A stretch of 64,000 nucleotides of DNA, taken from assembly GCA_034436155.1 (NCBI GenBank), contig DAOTVP010000008.1, positions 1 through 64,000 of the forward strand, read 5' to 3'. The notes under the pieces were generated by a model. That model saw nothing but the letters and a program-made list of their open reading frames with translations. It made no database searches and had not been told where the DNA came from. Positions 18,220 through 27,438 of the stretch are shown here, in pieces. Made by a program: the position numbers and the translations under genes. Position 1 is the stretch's first letter. Each line of letters starts with the position of its first letter. Origin of the DNA: GCA-2794515 sp034436155 (GTDB taxonomy: Bacteria > Chloroflexota > Anaerolineae > Aggregatilineales > Phototrophicaceae).

Positions 18220-18225
18220 TATAAT
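18220..18225 (+). promoter_or_regulatory. -10 element of the pyr operon
   Basis: TATAAT about 48 bases before the pyrB start at 18273. GAGGAG at 18254-18259 lies further from the ATG than usual (13 bases). No PyrR-type attenuator or hairpin with a T run is visible in the leader. Confidence 0.45.
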
Positions 18226-18272
18226 GAGCAGATGATGACATCGAGCAAAATCAGAGGAGATTAACATACTCA

Positions 18273-19334
18273 ATGACGACCGATACCATGAGCATCCGCC
18301 AGACCGAACAATTTCTACACCTGTATAAGCCACCCGCGATTGATGGCAATTTTAAGGGCAAACACATCATCAGCGTGGAACAATTTCACCATCACGATTT
18401 AGAATTGTTATACAGCGTTACGAAGCGTATGCGCCAACGCATTATCGAACATGACCGCGACTTGGCACACTTATGTGAAGGTCGATTGATGGCATCGCTA
18501 TTTTTTGAAGCCAGCACCCGCACCGACATGTCATTTCAGGCGGCAATGCGTCGTATGGGTGGATCGGTGGTATCTGCCAGCAACGGCGTGCAATTTTCAT
18601 CGGTTTATAAAGGTGAAAATTTAGCCGATACCGTGCGGGCGGCGGGATGTTATGCCGATATCATCGTCATTCGCCACCCACAAATCGGCTCATCATACGA
18701 GGCGGCATATTATTTAGACCGCCTGAATGAACGCATCACCATCCCAACCACCGTGATTAGTGGTGGTGATGGCGCAGGCGAACATCCCACCCAAGCCTTA
18801 CTCGATTTATTCACCATCGCCGACCTCAAAAACGGACCCGATAATCTGACGATTACGCTGGTGGGTGATTTGCTCTATGGGCGTACTGTTCACTCGCTCG
18901 CCAAGTTGATTGCGCTATGGGATGCAAAAAATACAACCCTGTGTTTAGTATCGCCACCATCGTTACGCATCCCCGACACGGTGTTAGATTTCGTCCAAAA
19001 ACACGGCATCAAAGTACACGAAACGACCGACCTCTACGAGGTGTTGCCTCAGACGGATGTCATTTACTGGACGCGCATCCAAGAAGAACGCTTCGCCCGT
19101 AAAGCCGATTACGAAGCCATTAGCGATAATTTCATCATGACACCCGCCGTACTCAATCAAGCCAAACGCGATGTCATCCTCATGCACCCGCTCCCGCGCA
19201 AGCACGAGATGGGGACACCCCACGACCATGATATACTCGACCAAAATCCACGCTCGGTCTATTTTCAACAAATGGAAAATGGCATGTTCGTGCGTATGGC
19301 GCTGATGGCGATGGTTTTGGGTGTGGATGTATGA
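18273..19334 (+). CDS. pyrB: aspartate carbamoyltransferase catalytic chain
   Basis: PyrB joins carbamoyl phosphate and aspartate, the first committed pyrimidine step. The 353 residues contain the carbamoyl-phosphate motif FFEASTRTDMSFQAAMRRMGG, HPTQALLDLFTI and the C-terminal HPLPRKHEMG. The protein is longer than Escherichia coli PyrB (about 310) by an N-terminal extension. No pyrI regulatory chain is nearby. The gene overlaps pyrC by ATGA at 19331-19334 and opens a five-gene operon. Confidence 0.94.
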   Translation: MTTDTMSIRQTEQFLHLYKPPAIDGNFKGKHIISVEQFHHHDLELLYSVTKRMRQRIIEHDRDLAHLCEGRLMASLFFEASTRTDMSFQAAMRRMGGSVVSASNGVQFSSVYKGENLADTVRAAGCYADIIVIRHPQIGSSYEAAYYLDRLNERITIPTTVISGGDGAGEHPTQALLDLFTIADLKNGPDNLTITLVGDLLYGRTVHSLAKLIALWDAKNTTLCLVSPPSLRIPDTVLDFVQKHGIKVHETTDLYEVLPQTDVIYWTRIQEERFARKADYEAISDNFIMTPAVLNQAKRDVILMHPLPRKHEMGTPHDHDILDQNPRSVYFQQMENGMFVRMALMAMVLGVDV

Positions 19335-20401
19335 GCAAGCAGATTAAAATTCACGGCATGGTAGATCCGCATGTGCATCTACGCGGATTAGAGTGGGCGC
19401 ACAAAGGCACATTTTATTCAGAGACGTGCGCGGCAGTGGCAGGTGGGTATTGGGCGGTGATGGATATGCCCAACACTACCCCGCCAACGCTCAATCGCAC
19501 GAATTTAGACCAAAAATTAGCCGAAATTCGCGCCCAAGCCGTGTGCGATTGGGGCGTGTATTTTTGTGCCTCTGCTACGGGCAATTGGGATGAATATCCG
19601 CGCATATTCGATGATGTGTGTGGCGTGAAGATGTTCAACAACGACACCACAGGGCATCTGTTGGTCGAAGATAATGCTATCCGCGAGGGGCATTATGCCC
19701 ATTGGGACGGACGCAAAATTTTTGCCAATCACGCCGAAAACGAGACCTGCGCGGAAATTATCGCCCTCGTGCGGAAATATCGTAAACCGACTCATATCGT
19801 ACATGTCTGCACCGCTTACGAAGTAGATTTAATCCGCCAAGCCAAAGCCGAAGGCTTGCCGATTACCTGCGGGGTGTGTCCACATCATTTATTTCTGACA
19901 GAAAATGATTTGCCCCGTCTAGGCTCGCTCGGTTGGATGAAACCCACACTCAAAACGCAATCCGACCAAGATGCGCTGTGGCGTGGCATTGCCGATGGGG
20001 TGATTGATGTGGTCGAATCTGATCACGCACCACACACCCGCGCCGAAAAAGCATCGGATAAACCGCCGTATGGGGTGACAGGCTTAGAAACCACGCTTCC
20101 CCTCATGCTCACAGCAGTACACGAGGGACGCATATCGCTCGAAAAAGTCGTGGATTTGGTCGCCAACAATCCGCGCAACATTTGGGGATTAACTTGTCCG
20201 CCAGAAACATACTGCACGGTCGAAATTAATGAATCGCGGGTGCTATCAAATGACCATTTACATAGCCTTGTCGGATGGTCGCCGTTTGAAGGGATGCGCC
20301 TATATGGAATTGTGCGCGAAACATGGATTCGCGGGGTACAAGTGTATGATGGGGAACGTATTTTGGTGGATGGCGGTTTTGGGGTGAATCTGTATGGATA
20401 A
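19331..20401 (+). CDS. pyrC: dihydroorotase
   Basis: Zn-dependent amidohydrolase that closes carbamoyl aspartate to dihydroorotate. The 356 residues show the metal HxH pair in DPHVHLRG, substrate-binding MPNTTPPT, later metal histidines in ANHAENE and HIVHVC, and catalytic Asp in ESDHAPHTRAEK. Type I/III amidohydrolase family; the usual carbamylated Lys probably lies in CGVKMFNND. The GVTGLETTLPLML segment is typical. It is coupled by 4-bp overlap to pyrB and 8-bp overlap to pyrD. Confidence 0.93.
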   Translation: MSKQIKIHGMVDPHVHLRGLEWAHKGTFYSETCAAVAGGYWAVMDMPNTTPPTLNRTNLDQKLAEIRAQAVCDWGVYFCASATGNWDEYPRIFDDVCGVKMFNNDTTGHLLVEDNAIREGHYAHWDGRKIFANHAENETCAEIIALVRKYRKPTHIVHVCTAYEVDLIRQAKAEGLPITCGVCPHHLFLTENDLPRLGSLGWMKPTLKTQSDQDALWRGIADGVIDVVESDHAPHTRAEKASDKPPYGVTGLETTLPLMLTAVHEGRISLEKVVDLVANNPRNIWGLTCPPETYCTVEINESRVLSNDHLHSLVGWSPFEGMRLYGIVRETWIRGVQVYDGERILVDGGFGVNLYG

Positions 20402-21536
20402 ATGGCTCAATTTGGGTGTATTGCAAACCAGCAAAATCGCCTATCAATTCACCAAGCCGATGTTATTCACGCAATCGGCACAAGACGCGCACGAAGCGAT
20501 ATTGCGCCTATTGGTGCGGTTAGATGCTTCATCAATCGCGCAAGTCGCCATGAAACGGTTATATCAGACCACATTCAAGCCCTACCCCGTGACGGTTGGC
20601 GGGGTGAATTTGCCCCATCCGTTCATCCTCGCGGCGGGATTTGTGAAAGGGCATGGCTTCGAAACGGAACACGACGCGCTCATTGCAGGCAGACAGAAAA
20701 ATATCATCCCTGGTTGGCGCACGATGCCCAATTTGGTCGGCACGGTAGAATTCGGGTCGTTCACCCGTCATCCGCGCATGGGCAATGACGGCACAGTGAT
20801 TTGGCGCGATATAGAGACCCATTCCACCCAAAATCGGGTTGGGCTAAAAAATCCGGGCGCAATCGGTGCATCGGCATTTTTAGCAGGGCGTAAAGCCGAT
20901 TTACCCACCATTTTCGGGGTGAATATCGCCCCAACGCCAGGGGTAGATGATCCCGATCAAGAAAAATCGGATATTATCGAATCTATCAGCGCCTTCATCA
21001 GCAGAGGGGTGCGTCCAACGTGGTTCACGCTCAATCTGAGTTGTCCAAATACCGAAGATGACCCCTCATCGCATCAGACCGAAGCCAAAACCCGCGTTTT
21101 GTGTCGGGCGATTCAAGATTTATTGGCGCACGAAACCGATAACACCATTCCGTTATGGGTCAAAATTAGCCCCACCCTATCCGATGAGCAATATCGTGTT
21201 TTGATGCGCGTATTCGCCGATGAAGGCGTGAGCGCCGTCATCGCCACCAATACCATCGCTATGCCAACGCCCGATAATCCGTCTGTGATAGCAGGTGTCG
21301 GTGGTGGGAAATTACACAATCGCGCCGTACGTGTTGCGGGATTGCTGATGAACGAAAAACGGACGCATGATTATGCGGTCGATGTGATTGGATGTGGTGG
21401 TATACAAGACCCAATAAGCTATCAACATTTCAGACAACACGGTGTCATTGTGGGGCAATATTGGTCTGGGATGATATTCAAAAGTCCACTCATGGCGGGG
21501 CATATCTTAGCAGAATTGGAGGAACTAGACGCATGA
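20394..21536 (+). CDS. pyrD: dihydroorotate dehydrogenase with mixed class 1/class 2 features
   Basis: FMN enzyme of 380 residues that oxidises dihydroorotate to orotate. The N-terminal about 60 residues (KPMLFTQSAQDAHEAILRLL) resemble the membrane-associating extension of class 2 (quinone-linked) enzymes, and FILAAGFVKGHGFET plus the FMN loop IGCGGIQD fit the family. The catalytic-base motif reads NLSCPNTED with Cys217, whereas class 2 enzymes normally have Ser (SSPN). Cys is the class 1 choice. No pyrK electron-transfer subunit is adjacent. The physiological acceptor is therefore unclear; a quinone is my first guess from length and the N-terminus. Overlaps pyrC and pyrE. Confidence 0.9.
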   Translation: MDKWLNLGVLQTSKIAYQFTKPMLFTQSAQDAHEAILRLLVRLDASSIAQVAMKRLYQTTFKPYPVTVGGVNLPHPFILAAGFVKGHGFETEHDALIAGRQKNIIPGWRTMPNLVGTVEFGSFTRHPRMGNDGTVIWRDIETHSTQNRVGLKNPGAIGASAFLAGRKADLPTIFGVNIAPTPGVDDPDQEKSDIIESISAFISRGVRPTWFTLNLSCPNTEDDPSSHQTEAKTRVLCRAIQDLLAHETDNTIPLWVKISPTLSDEQYRVLMRVFADEGVSAVIATNTIAMPTPDNPSVIAGVGGGKLHNRAVRVAGLLMNEKRTHDYAVDVIGCGGIQDPISYQHFRQHGVIVGQYWSGMIFKSPLMAGHILAELEELDA

Positions 21537-22180
21537 AAACACTCACAGAAGAAATCGCATCCTCATTGGTAAAAATCGGCGCGGTCAAATTCACAGCCGA
21601 TAAGCCAATTCGGTTTAAGTCGGGGATTTTATCACCTGTCTATGTGGATAACCGCATCATCCCCTATCATCCTGCCGTATGGGAACAGGTGATTACGCAC
21701 TTCATCCACATCGCCATGCACGTCTGTGAACCGTTTGATGTGGTGGCGGGGATTGCAACGGGTGGTATACCCCACAGCGCCGTTATCGCGTATAGCCTCA
21801 AAACCCCATCAGTTTATGTCCGTAAAGAAGAAAAAGAACACGGGCTTAAAAATCGAGTCGAAGGCGGTGATGTGAACCATAAACGGGTTTTGCTGGTTGA
21901 AGATATGATAACCACAGGTGGCAGTAGTTTATCGGGCGTTCAAGCCTTGCGTGATAGTGGCGCTCTTGTGAGTGATTGTATCGCCATCGTCAGTTACGAT
22001 TTTCCAGAGGCGAAAACTGCTTTTGCCGAAGCGAAAATGACATTACAAACGCTCACCACCTTCCCCATCATTTTGAATGAGGCGAAAACATTGGGTGTCG
22101 TGAATGAGGCGACATTCGCGCTGGTATCCGATTGGTTATCAAACCCGCATGGGTGGGCAGGAAGGCACAATTTAGCATGA
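21533..22180 (+). CDS. pyrE: orotate phosphoribosyltransferase
   Basis: PyrE attaches PRPP ribose phosphate to orotate to give OMP. The 215-residue protein starts at ATG 21533, which overlaps the pyrD stop (ATGA) and has GGAGGAAC upstream; a longer frame from 21392 lies within pyrD and is unlikely. The PRPP loop LLVEDMITTGGSS and the IATGGIPHSAV and VRKEEKEHG segments are all present. Overlaps pyrF by ATGA at 22177-22180. Confidence 0.95.
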   Translation: MKTLTEEIASSLVKIGAVKFTADKPIRFKSGILSPVYVDNRIIPYHPAVWEQVITHFIHIAMHVCEPFDVVAGIATGGIPHSAVIAYSLKTPSVYVRKEEKEHGLKNRVEGGDVNHKRVLLVEDMITTGGSSLSGVQALRDSGALVSDCIAIVSYDFPEAKTAFAEAKMTLQTLTTFPIILNEAKTLGVVNEATFALVSDWLSNPHGWAGRHNLA

Positions 22181-22977
22181 CAGGCATGACGAAATATGAA
22201 ACACGCGCCAAAACTGCCAATTCGTTGTTATGCGTGGGGTTAGATAGCGACAGCACCAAAATCCCCGCCCGATTCGCTAATGTATTCGCGTTTAACCAGT
22301 GGATAATTGACCAAACGCATCCGTATGTATGCGCCTATAAACCCAATTTAGCCTTTTATGAGGCGCTCGGCGCACGCGGTTGGGGTTATTTGGCGCAAAC
22401 AATGGATTACCTCAAGCAAAATTACCCCGATATTTTCACCATTGCCGATGCCAAACGCGCCGACATCGGCAACACCAACACGGGATACGTCCGCGCTATT
22501 TTTGACGAATTGGGTTTCGATGCCATCACCTTACACCCATATTTAGGCAAAGAGGCATTATCCCCATTTTTAGAACGGGATGATAAAGTCTCGATTATCC
22601 TGTGTCGAACATCTAACCCCGAATCGGGCGAATTTCAGACGATGATGGTAGGTGATAAACCTCTGTGGCGCATGGTCGCGGAACGTGTCGCCACGCATTG
22701 GAACACAAACAATAATTGTATGTTGGTCATGGGCGCGACCTATCCACACGAATTAGACGGATTGCGCGATGTGATCGGGGATATGCCCCTGCTCATCCCT
22801 GGGATCGGCGCACAAGGCGGTGATTTGGCGGGTGTGATGCGCTATGGCATCGCCCAAAATGATTTAGGGCTGATTATCAACGCCTCGCGCAGTATCATCT
22901 TCGCACAAAATCCAGCTTATGAAGCGCAGACACTCCAAACACAGATTAATGGTTTTCGCGCCCGTACAACGTGTTGA
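22177..22977 (+). CDS. pyrF: orotidine 5'-phosphate decarboxylase (type 2)
   Basis: PyrF decarboxylates OMP to UMP. The 266 residues carry CVGLDSD, the KPNLAFYEALG segment and the catalytic Lys-Asp network in IADAKRADIGNT, which is the type 2 pattern. The C-terminal phosphate loop is IPGIGAQGGD. I use ATG 22177 because it overlaps the pyrE stop as the other pyr junctions do and GGAAGG lies upstream; an in-frame ATG at 22132 lies inside pyrE. The 3' end overlaps convergent purN by 32 bp, so there is no room for a terminator. Confidence 0.94.
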   Translation: MTGMTKYETRAKTANSLLCVGLDSDSTKIPARFANVFAFNQWIIDQTHPYVCAYKPNLAFYEALGARGWGYLAQTMDYLKQNYPDIFTIADAKRADIGNTNTGYVRAIFDELGFDAITLHPYLGKEALSPFLERDDKVSIILCRTSNPESGEFQTMMVGDKPLWRMVAERVATHWNTNNNCMLVMGATYPHELDGLRDVIGDMPLLIPGIGAQGGDLAGVMRYGIAQNDLGLIINASRSIIFAQNPAYEAQTLQTQINGFRARTTC

Positions 22978-23548
22978 TGATACACATCACCAACAATTTA
23001 TGTTCGGCTTCGTGCATCCGTTGTTCAACATCTTCAAGGGTATCATCAAGGTACATCGGCACAACCACTGTGCCGATGACCTCACCCCTATCCACTTCGG
23101 GGATGACATAATGCACCATACACCCCGTTTCATCAATGAGTCCTTGCCGATAGGCATCATATGCCCGTTGAATGGCATTCGTGCCGATGAAAAAGTTAGG
23201 CAAGGCGGGGTGTAGATTAATCACCTTGCGCGGAAAATGGTCTAAAAATGCAGGTGATAAAATGTGCATCCAACCCGCCAAGACGATTAAATCGGGTTGA
23301 TACGGCGCGATTTTATCGGCTAAATCGGCATCGTAAGTTTCACGCGATTTATCGGCATCTTTATACGGCTTGAACGGAAAATACAATGTGGGGATACCCG
23401 CTTTTTCTGCCCGAATTAATCCGTATGCCTCTTTGCGATTGCTCACCACCAGCGCAATCTCGGCTTTGAGATAACCATCGGCAATGGCATCTATAATCGC
23501 TTGCAAATTTGACCCATTGCCAGAAATCATCACCACCAATTTTTTCAT
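22946..23548 (-). CDS. purN: phosphoribosylglycinamide formyltransferase PurN
   Basis: PurN uses 10-formyl-THF to formylate GAR, the third purine step. The 200 residues include SGNGSNLQAII at the N-terminus, the folate site NLHPALPNFFIG with the catalytic Asn and His, and the Asp-containing ETGCMVHYVIPEVDRG. Last gene of the purine operon. It overlaps purM by ATGA and overlaps convergent pyrF by 32 bp. Confidence 0.95.
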   Translation of the reverse strand: MKKLVVMISGNGSNLQAIIDAIADGYLKAEIALVVSNRKEAYGLIRAEKAGIPTLYFPFKPYKDADKSRETYDADLADKIAPYQPDLIVLAGWMHILSPAFLDHFPRKVINLHPALPNFFIGTNAIQRAYDAYRQGLIDETGCMVHYVIPEVDRGEVIGTVVVPMYLDDTLEDVEQRMHEAEHKLLVMCIINTLYGRENH

Positions 23549-24564
23549 AGCATTTTCACCCCACCATCCCCACTAATCATCGTGCCGACACGGGTGAGTT
23601 CGGGCAAAATCGCCCGCGCTTGGGCTTCGTGATCAACAGGGACGACCACCAACATGCCCAAACCCATATTGAACACATGGAACATTTCATCATCAGAGAT
23701 GTTGCCAAGCCGTTGAATCATCCCGAAAATCGGCAATTCACGCCATGTCCCGCGTTGGATGGTGGCGGATATGCCCTGTGGGAAGATGCGCGGAAAGTTA
23801 TCTATTATTCCGCCCCCTGTGATATGCGCTAATCCACGAATATCTATCCCACCATGCCATAGGGTTTGAATTTCATGCACATATGGACGGTGTATAGCGA
23901 GTAATGCCTCGCCGATGGTCTGACCGCCGAGTTCGGTTTGTGGACTTGTCCAATCTAAATCGGCTAAAATTTTACGCGCCAACGAATAGCCATTGGTATG
24001 TAACCCTGTCGAGGCTAACCCCAGCACCACATCGCCCGATTGAATCCGAGAACCATCTATCAGGCGCGGTTTATCCACCACGCCGACAATCGTCCCAACC
24101 AAATCGATTTCGCCCGTCTGATACACACCGGGCATTTCTGCCGTCTCGCCACCGAGCAAGACGCATCCCATCGCACGACACGCTGTCGCACATCCACCAA
24201 CGACAGTCGCAATCTGTTCGGGATGGAGTTTCGATGAGGCAATATAATCCAGAAAAAATAACGGCGTTGCGCCTTGCACGAGAATATCATTCGCGCAATG
24301 ATTGACCAAATCTTGACCAATGGTATCCCATTTATTCATTTTGGATGCGACCATCGTTTTCGTGCCAACCCCATCGGTAGAGGCGACCAAAATCGGCGCG
24401 ATAAAATGTTTGAGCCGATCCGCCGCGAATAACCCACCAAAATTACCCGTGTCGGATAGCACCTCTGGCGTGTAGGTGGCGCGAATAGCTTCTTTCATCA
24501 AGTCAACCGCTTTTTGCCCCGCTTCGATATCCACCCCTGCCGATGCGTATGTGTTGTCGGTCAT
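23545..24564 (-). CDS. purM: phosphoribosylformylglycinamidine cyclo-ligase PurM
   Basis: PurM closes the imidazole ring of FGAM to AIR using ATP. The 339 residues show the glycine-rich STDGVGTK, ILVQGATPLFFLDYIA, the ATP-site GGETAEMPGVY, ITGGGI and a final GDGGV. ATGA overlaps join it to purD upstream and purN downstream. Confidence 0.95.
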   Translation of the reverse strand: MTDNTYASAGVDIEAGQKAVDLMKEAIRATYTPEVLSDTGNFGGLFAADRLKHFIAPILVASTDGVGTKTMVASKMNKWDTIGQDLVNHCANDILVQGATPLFFLDYIASSKLHPEQIATVVGGCATACRAMGCVLLGGETAEMPGVYQTGEIDLVGTIVGVVDKPRLIDGSRIQSGDVVLGLASTGLHTNGYSLARKILADLDWTSPQTELGGQTIGEALLAIHRPYVHEIQTLWHGGIDIRGLAHITGGGIIDNFPRIFPQGISATIQRGTWRELPIFGMIQRLGNISDDEMFHVFNMGLGMLVVVPVDHEAQARAILPELTRVGTMISGDGGVKML

Positions 24565-25838
24565 GTCAAGCCTCCTGCGGTGCGTCCGATGTCTTTGCGA
24601 TAGTGCATTCCATCAAATTGAATATGACGAATGTGGTCATAAGCGCGGTCTAATGCCGAAAGGAGCGTATCGCCAAAAGCAGATACGGCTAATACACGCC
24701 CGCCGTTGGTGAGAACCTCATCCCCTTGTTGCGATGTCCCTGCATGAAACACCATCACGTCTTCGGATGATTGATTTAACCCGCGAATGGGCAAGCCTTT
24801 CGGATAGCTGGCGGGGTATCCGCCCGATGCCAAGACGACAGTCGCACAAAAAGCATTTTTCCAGTGGATGGTCATTTCGGCTAACCGCCCGTCTACGCAA
24901 GCCGTCATCACCTCGTATAAATCCGTCTCTAGGAGGGGTAAAAGCACCTGTGTTTCGGGGTCGCCAAAACGGGCATTAAATTCCAAGACTTTCACGCCGT
25001 CCGATGTCAGCATCAAACCCGCATATAACACCCCCACAAACGGCGTGCCGTTTTCTGCGAGTACATCTATCATCGGTTGCATGATGATCTTTTGGATATG
25101 GGCTAAATCATCGGCAGATAAATCACTAATCGGCGCAAATGCGCCCATGCCACCCGTATTCGCACCTCTATCGCCGTCTAAAGCCCGTTTATGGTCGCGG
25201 GCAGGAGGCATGAGCGAGACAGTTTTGCCATCACAGAACGCCAATACCGATGCCTCGACACCATATAACCGTTCTTCGATGATAATTTTAGATGAGGCAC
25301 TCCCAAATCCGCCCGAATGAATCAGATAATTCAGCGCCTCTTCTGCCTGTTCTTTGTTATCGCACACCACAACACCCTTCCCTGCCGCCAATCCATCGGC
25401 TTTGACGACAACCGGATGTTTGCAGGTTTGCAAATAGGTGCGGGCAGATGCCTCATCGGTGAATTCGGCATACTGGGCGGTGGGGATGTTCTTTTTGATC
25501 ATCAGCGCCTTCGCAAACGCTTTGGATGATTCGATTCGTGCCGATGCCTGAACGGGTCCAAATACGCGCAAGCCAATTTTGCCTAATTCATCGGCTAATC
25601 CGAGCGATAACGGCACTTCGGGACCAATCACCACAAGGTCAAAACGCTGTTCATCGGCAAATTTGACCAATGCGGGAATATCGTCTGGTGATATAGCCAC
25701 ATTGCACCCAATAGCTGATGTGCCTGCATTGCCAGATGCAATCATAATTTCACCAACATGGGGCGATTTTTTCAATGCCCACGCGAGGGCATGTTCACGC
25801 CCTCCATTTCCGACAATTAAAATGTGTGCTTTATCCAT
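24561..25838 (-). CDS. purD: phosphoribosylamine-glycine ligase PurD
   Basis: ATP-grasp enzyme of 425 residues that makes GAR from phosphoribosylamine, glycine and ATP. Visible signatures are VVGNGGREHALAW at the N-terminus, VVKADGLAAGKGVVVC in the ATP-grasp lid and the metal-binding FNARFGDPETQVLLPLL. It follows purF with no gap and overlaps purM by 4 bp. Confidence 0.96.
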   Translation of the reverse strand: MDKAHILIVGNGGREHALAWALKKSPHVGEIMIASGNAGTSAIGCNVAISPDDIPALVKFADEQRFDLVVIGPEVPLSLGLADELGKIGLRVFGPVQASARIESSKAFAKALMIKKNIPTAQYAEFTDEASARTYLQTCKHPVVVKADGLAAGKGVVVCDNKEQAEEALNYLIHSGGFGSASSKIIIEERLYGVEASVLAFCDGKTVSLMPPARDHKRALDGDRGANTGGMGAFAPISDLSADDLAHIQKIIMQPMIDVLAENGTPFVGVLYAGLMLTSDGVKVLEFNARFGDPETQVLLPLLETDLYEVMTACVDGRLAEMTIHWKNAFCATVVLASGGYPASYPKGLPIRGLNQSSEDVMVFHAGTSQQGDEVLTNGGRVLAVSAFGDTLLSALDRAYDHIRHIQFDGMHYRKDIGRTAGGLT

Positions 25839-27356
25839 TTATTTCGTCCGTCCCCATGCGCCCATAATGGCGACACGTCCTTCTTGTTCCTCGAATAACC
25901 AATTGGGAATGGCAACAGGGTACTGCCCAGAAAAACAAGCATTACAATGTCCAGAGCGATTTGCCCGAACACCTTCCATCACGGCTTTCGACAACCCCTC
26001 TATGCTCAAATACGCGAGGCTATCCGCTCCGATTTGTCGTGCGATTTCTTCAATAGTGTGATTATGAGCAATCAGTTGTTTATACGTCGCCATATCTATC
26101 CCCATAAAACACGGGTGACGCACAGGTGGCGATGACACGCGCACATGCACCTCTTTCGCACCACCATCGCGCAATAAACGCACCAACGGACCCGATGTAT
26201 TGCCCCGCACAATCGAATCATCCACCAAAACCACCCGCTTGCCCTCTAAATTTTGCACCAACGGATTGTATTTGAGATGGACACTATTTTTACGCAATTG
26301 GTCATCAGGTTGGATGAATGTCCGCCCGATATAGCGATTTTTGGTCAACCCTTCGGTATAGGGCAACCCCGATTCGAGCGCGTACCCGATCGCGGCAGGT
26401 GTGGCAGAATCGGGGACACCGACCACAATATCAGCATCCACAGGCGCTTCGATTGCCAGTTGTTTTCCCAACCGTTGGCGCACATTATGGATAAATTGCC
26501 CCTCCATCAGGCTATCAGGACGGGCGAAATACACATATTCAAAAATACACAACGACTGTTTGGGCGATTCTTTGCCGAGAATTGAATGAACACCGCTATC
26601 ATCTATTCGCACAATTTCGCCCGGTTCAATTTCGCGCACAAATTCCGCGCCGATGGTGGATAAAGCACACGATTCAGAAGCTAAAACATAACCATCATCG
26701 CCCAATTTGCCCAAACACAACGGACGCAAACCCAGATTATCGCGCACGCCGTACAACGCATTGCGGGTTAAAATGGTGAGCGAATATGCCCCTTCCGCCA
26801 GTTGCATCATCGCTTTGATGCGATGTTGCCATAAATCGAGATAATCGCCTTCAATATCCAAATAATCCCCATCGAGCCATGTATCGGGCGGGGCGGCGAG
26901 CATTTGCGTGATGACTTCGCTATCGGTGGTGGATGATAACCCAACCCCGCGTTTGAGCAACATCTGGCGCAGGTGTAGGGTGTTGGTCAGGTTGCCATTG
27001 TGTGCCACGCCCAATGGACCGTCTATCGTCTCGATGAGATATGGCGATGTGTTGCGTAAACCAACGCCACCGGTGGTCGAATAACGATTATGCCCAATGG
27101 CGATATGCCCCTCCAACGGCTTGAGATGGTCTTCATCGAATATCTGCGAGACTAAGCCCATCCCTTTATGAATATATGCCACCTGTCCATCGCTGGTGAC
27201 GATACCCGCCCCTTCTTGTCCACGATGTTGCAAGGCATACAACGCGAAAAATGTGAGCCGTGCCACATCTCGACTGCGGGCATAAATGCCAAAAACGCCA
27301 CATTCCTCTTTGGGTTTGTCGTCATCATACGGCATGATTAAATCTGTATCGTGCAT
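25839..27356 (-). CDS. purF: amidophosphoribosyltransferase PurF, Fe-S type
   Basis: PurF makes phosphoribosylamine from PRPP and glutamine, the first purine step. The Ntn nucleophile is the Cys in EECGVFGIY, exposed after propeptide removal. The PRPP loop is VVLVDDSIVRGNT. Four Cys match the Fe-S ligands of the Bacillus enzyme: CIFEYVYFARPDS, the PC in VRHPCFMGID, and the pair in HCNACFSGQYP. This predicts an oxygen-sensitive [4Fe-4S] enzyme. From ATG 27356 the propeptide would be 18 residues. From in-frame ATG 27335 it would be 11, the same as in Bacillus, but that start lacks a ribosome-binding site. Confidence 0.95.
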   Translation of the reverse strand: MHDTDLIMPYDDDKPKEECGVFGIYARSRDVARLTFFALYALQHRGQEGAGIVTSDGQVAYIHKGMGLVSQIFDEDHLKPLEGHIAIGHNRYSTTGGVGLRNTSPYLIETIDGPLGVAHNGNLTNTLHLRQMLLKRGVGLSSTTDSEVITQMLAAPPDTWLDGDYLDIEGDYLDLWQHRIKAMMQLAEGAYSLTILTRNALYGVRDNLGLRPLCLGKLGDDGYVLASESCALSTIGAEFVREIEPGEIVRIDDSGVHSILGKESPKQSLCIFEYVYFARPDSLMEGQFIHNVRQRLGKQLAIEAPVDADIVVGVPDSATPAAIGYALESGLPYTEGLTKNRYIGRTFIQPDDQLRKNSVHLKYNPLVQNLEGKRVVLVDDSIVRGNTSGPLVRLLRDGGAKEVHVRVSSPPVRHPCFMGIDMATYKQLIAHNHTIEEIARQIGADSLAYLSIEGLSKAVMEGVRANRSGHCNACFSGQYPVAIPNWLFEEQEGRVAIMGAWGRTK

Positions 27357-27412
27357 GGTGTGTTTTTTGTGCCTCTTATGATTGATAAATTGATATAGGA
27401 TTGATAATCGGT

Positions 27413-27432
27413 GGGCGAGGCACGCCTCGCCC
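27413..27432. repeat. 9-bp perfect inverted repeat in the purC-purF gap
   Basis: GGGCGAGGC (27413-27421) and GCCTCGCCC (27424-27432) with a 2-base centre, in the only sizeable gap (82 bp) of the purine operon. No T run follows on either strand, so it looks more like a small palindromic repeat or mRNA-processing hairpin than a terminator. Confidence 0.6.
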
Positions 27433-27438
27433 CTATAG

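Noticed and set aside
21392..21532. PyrE extension inside pyrD
   Set aside because: No family similarity; ATG 21533 overlaps the pyrD stop with a good ribosome-binding site.
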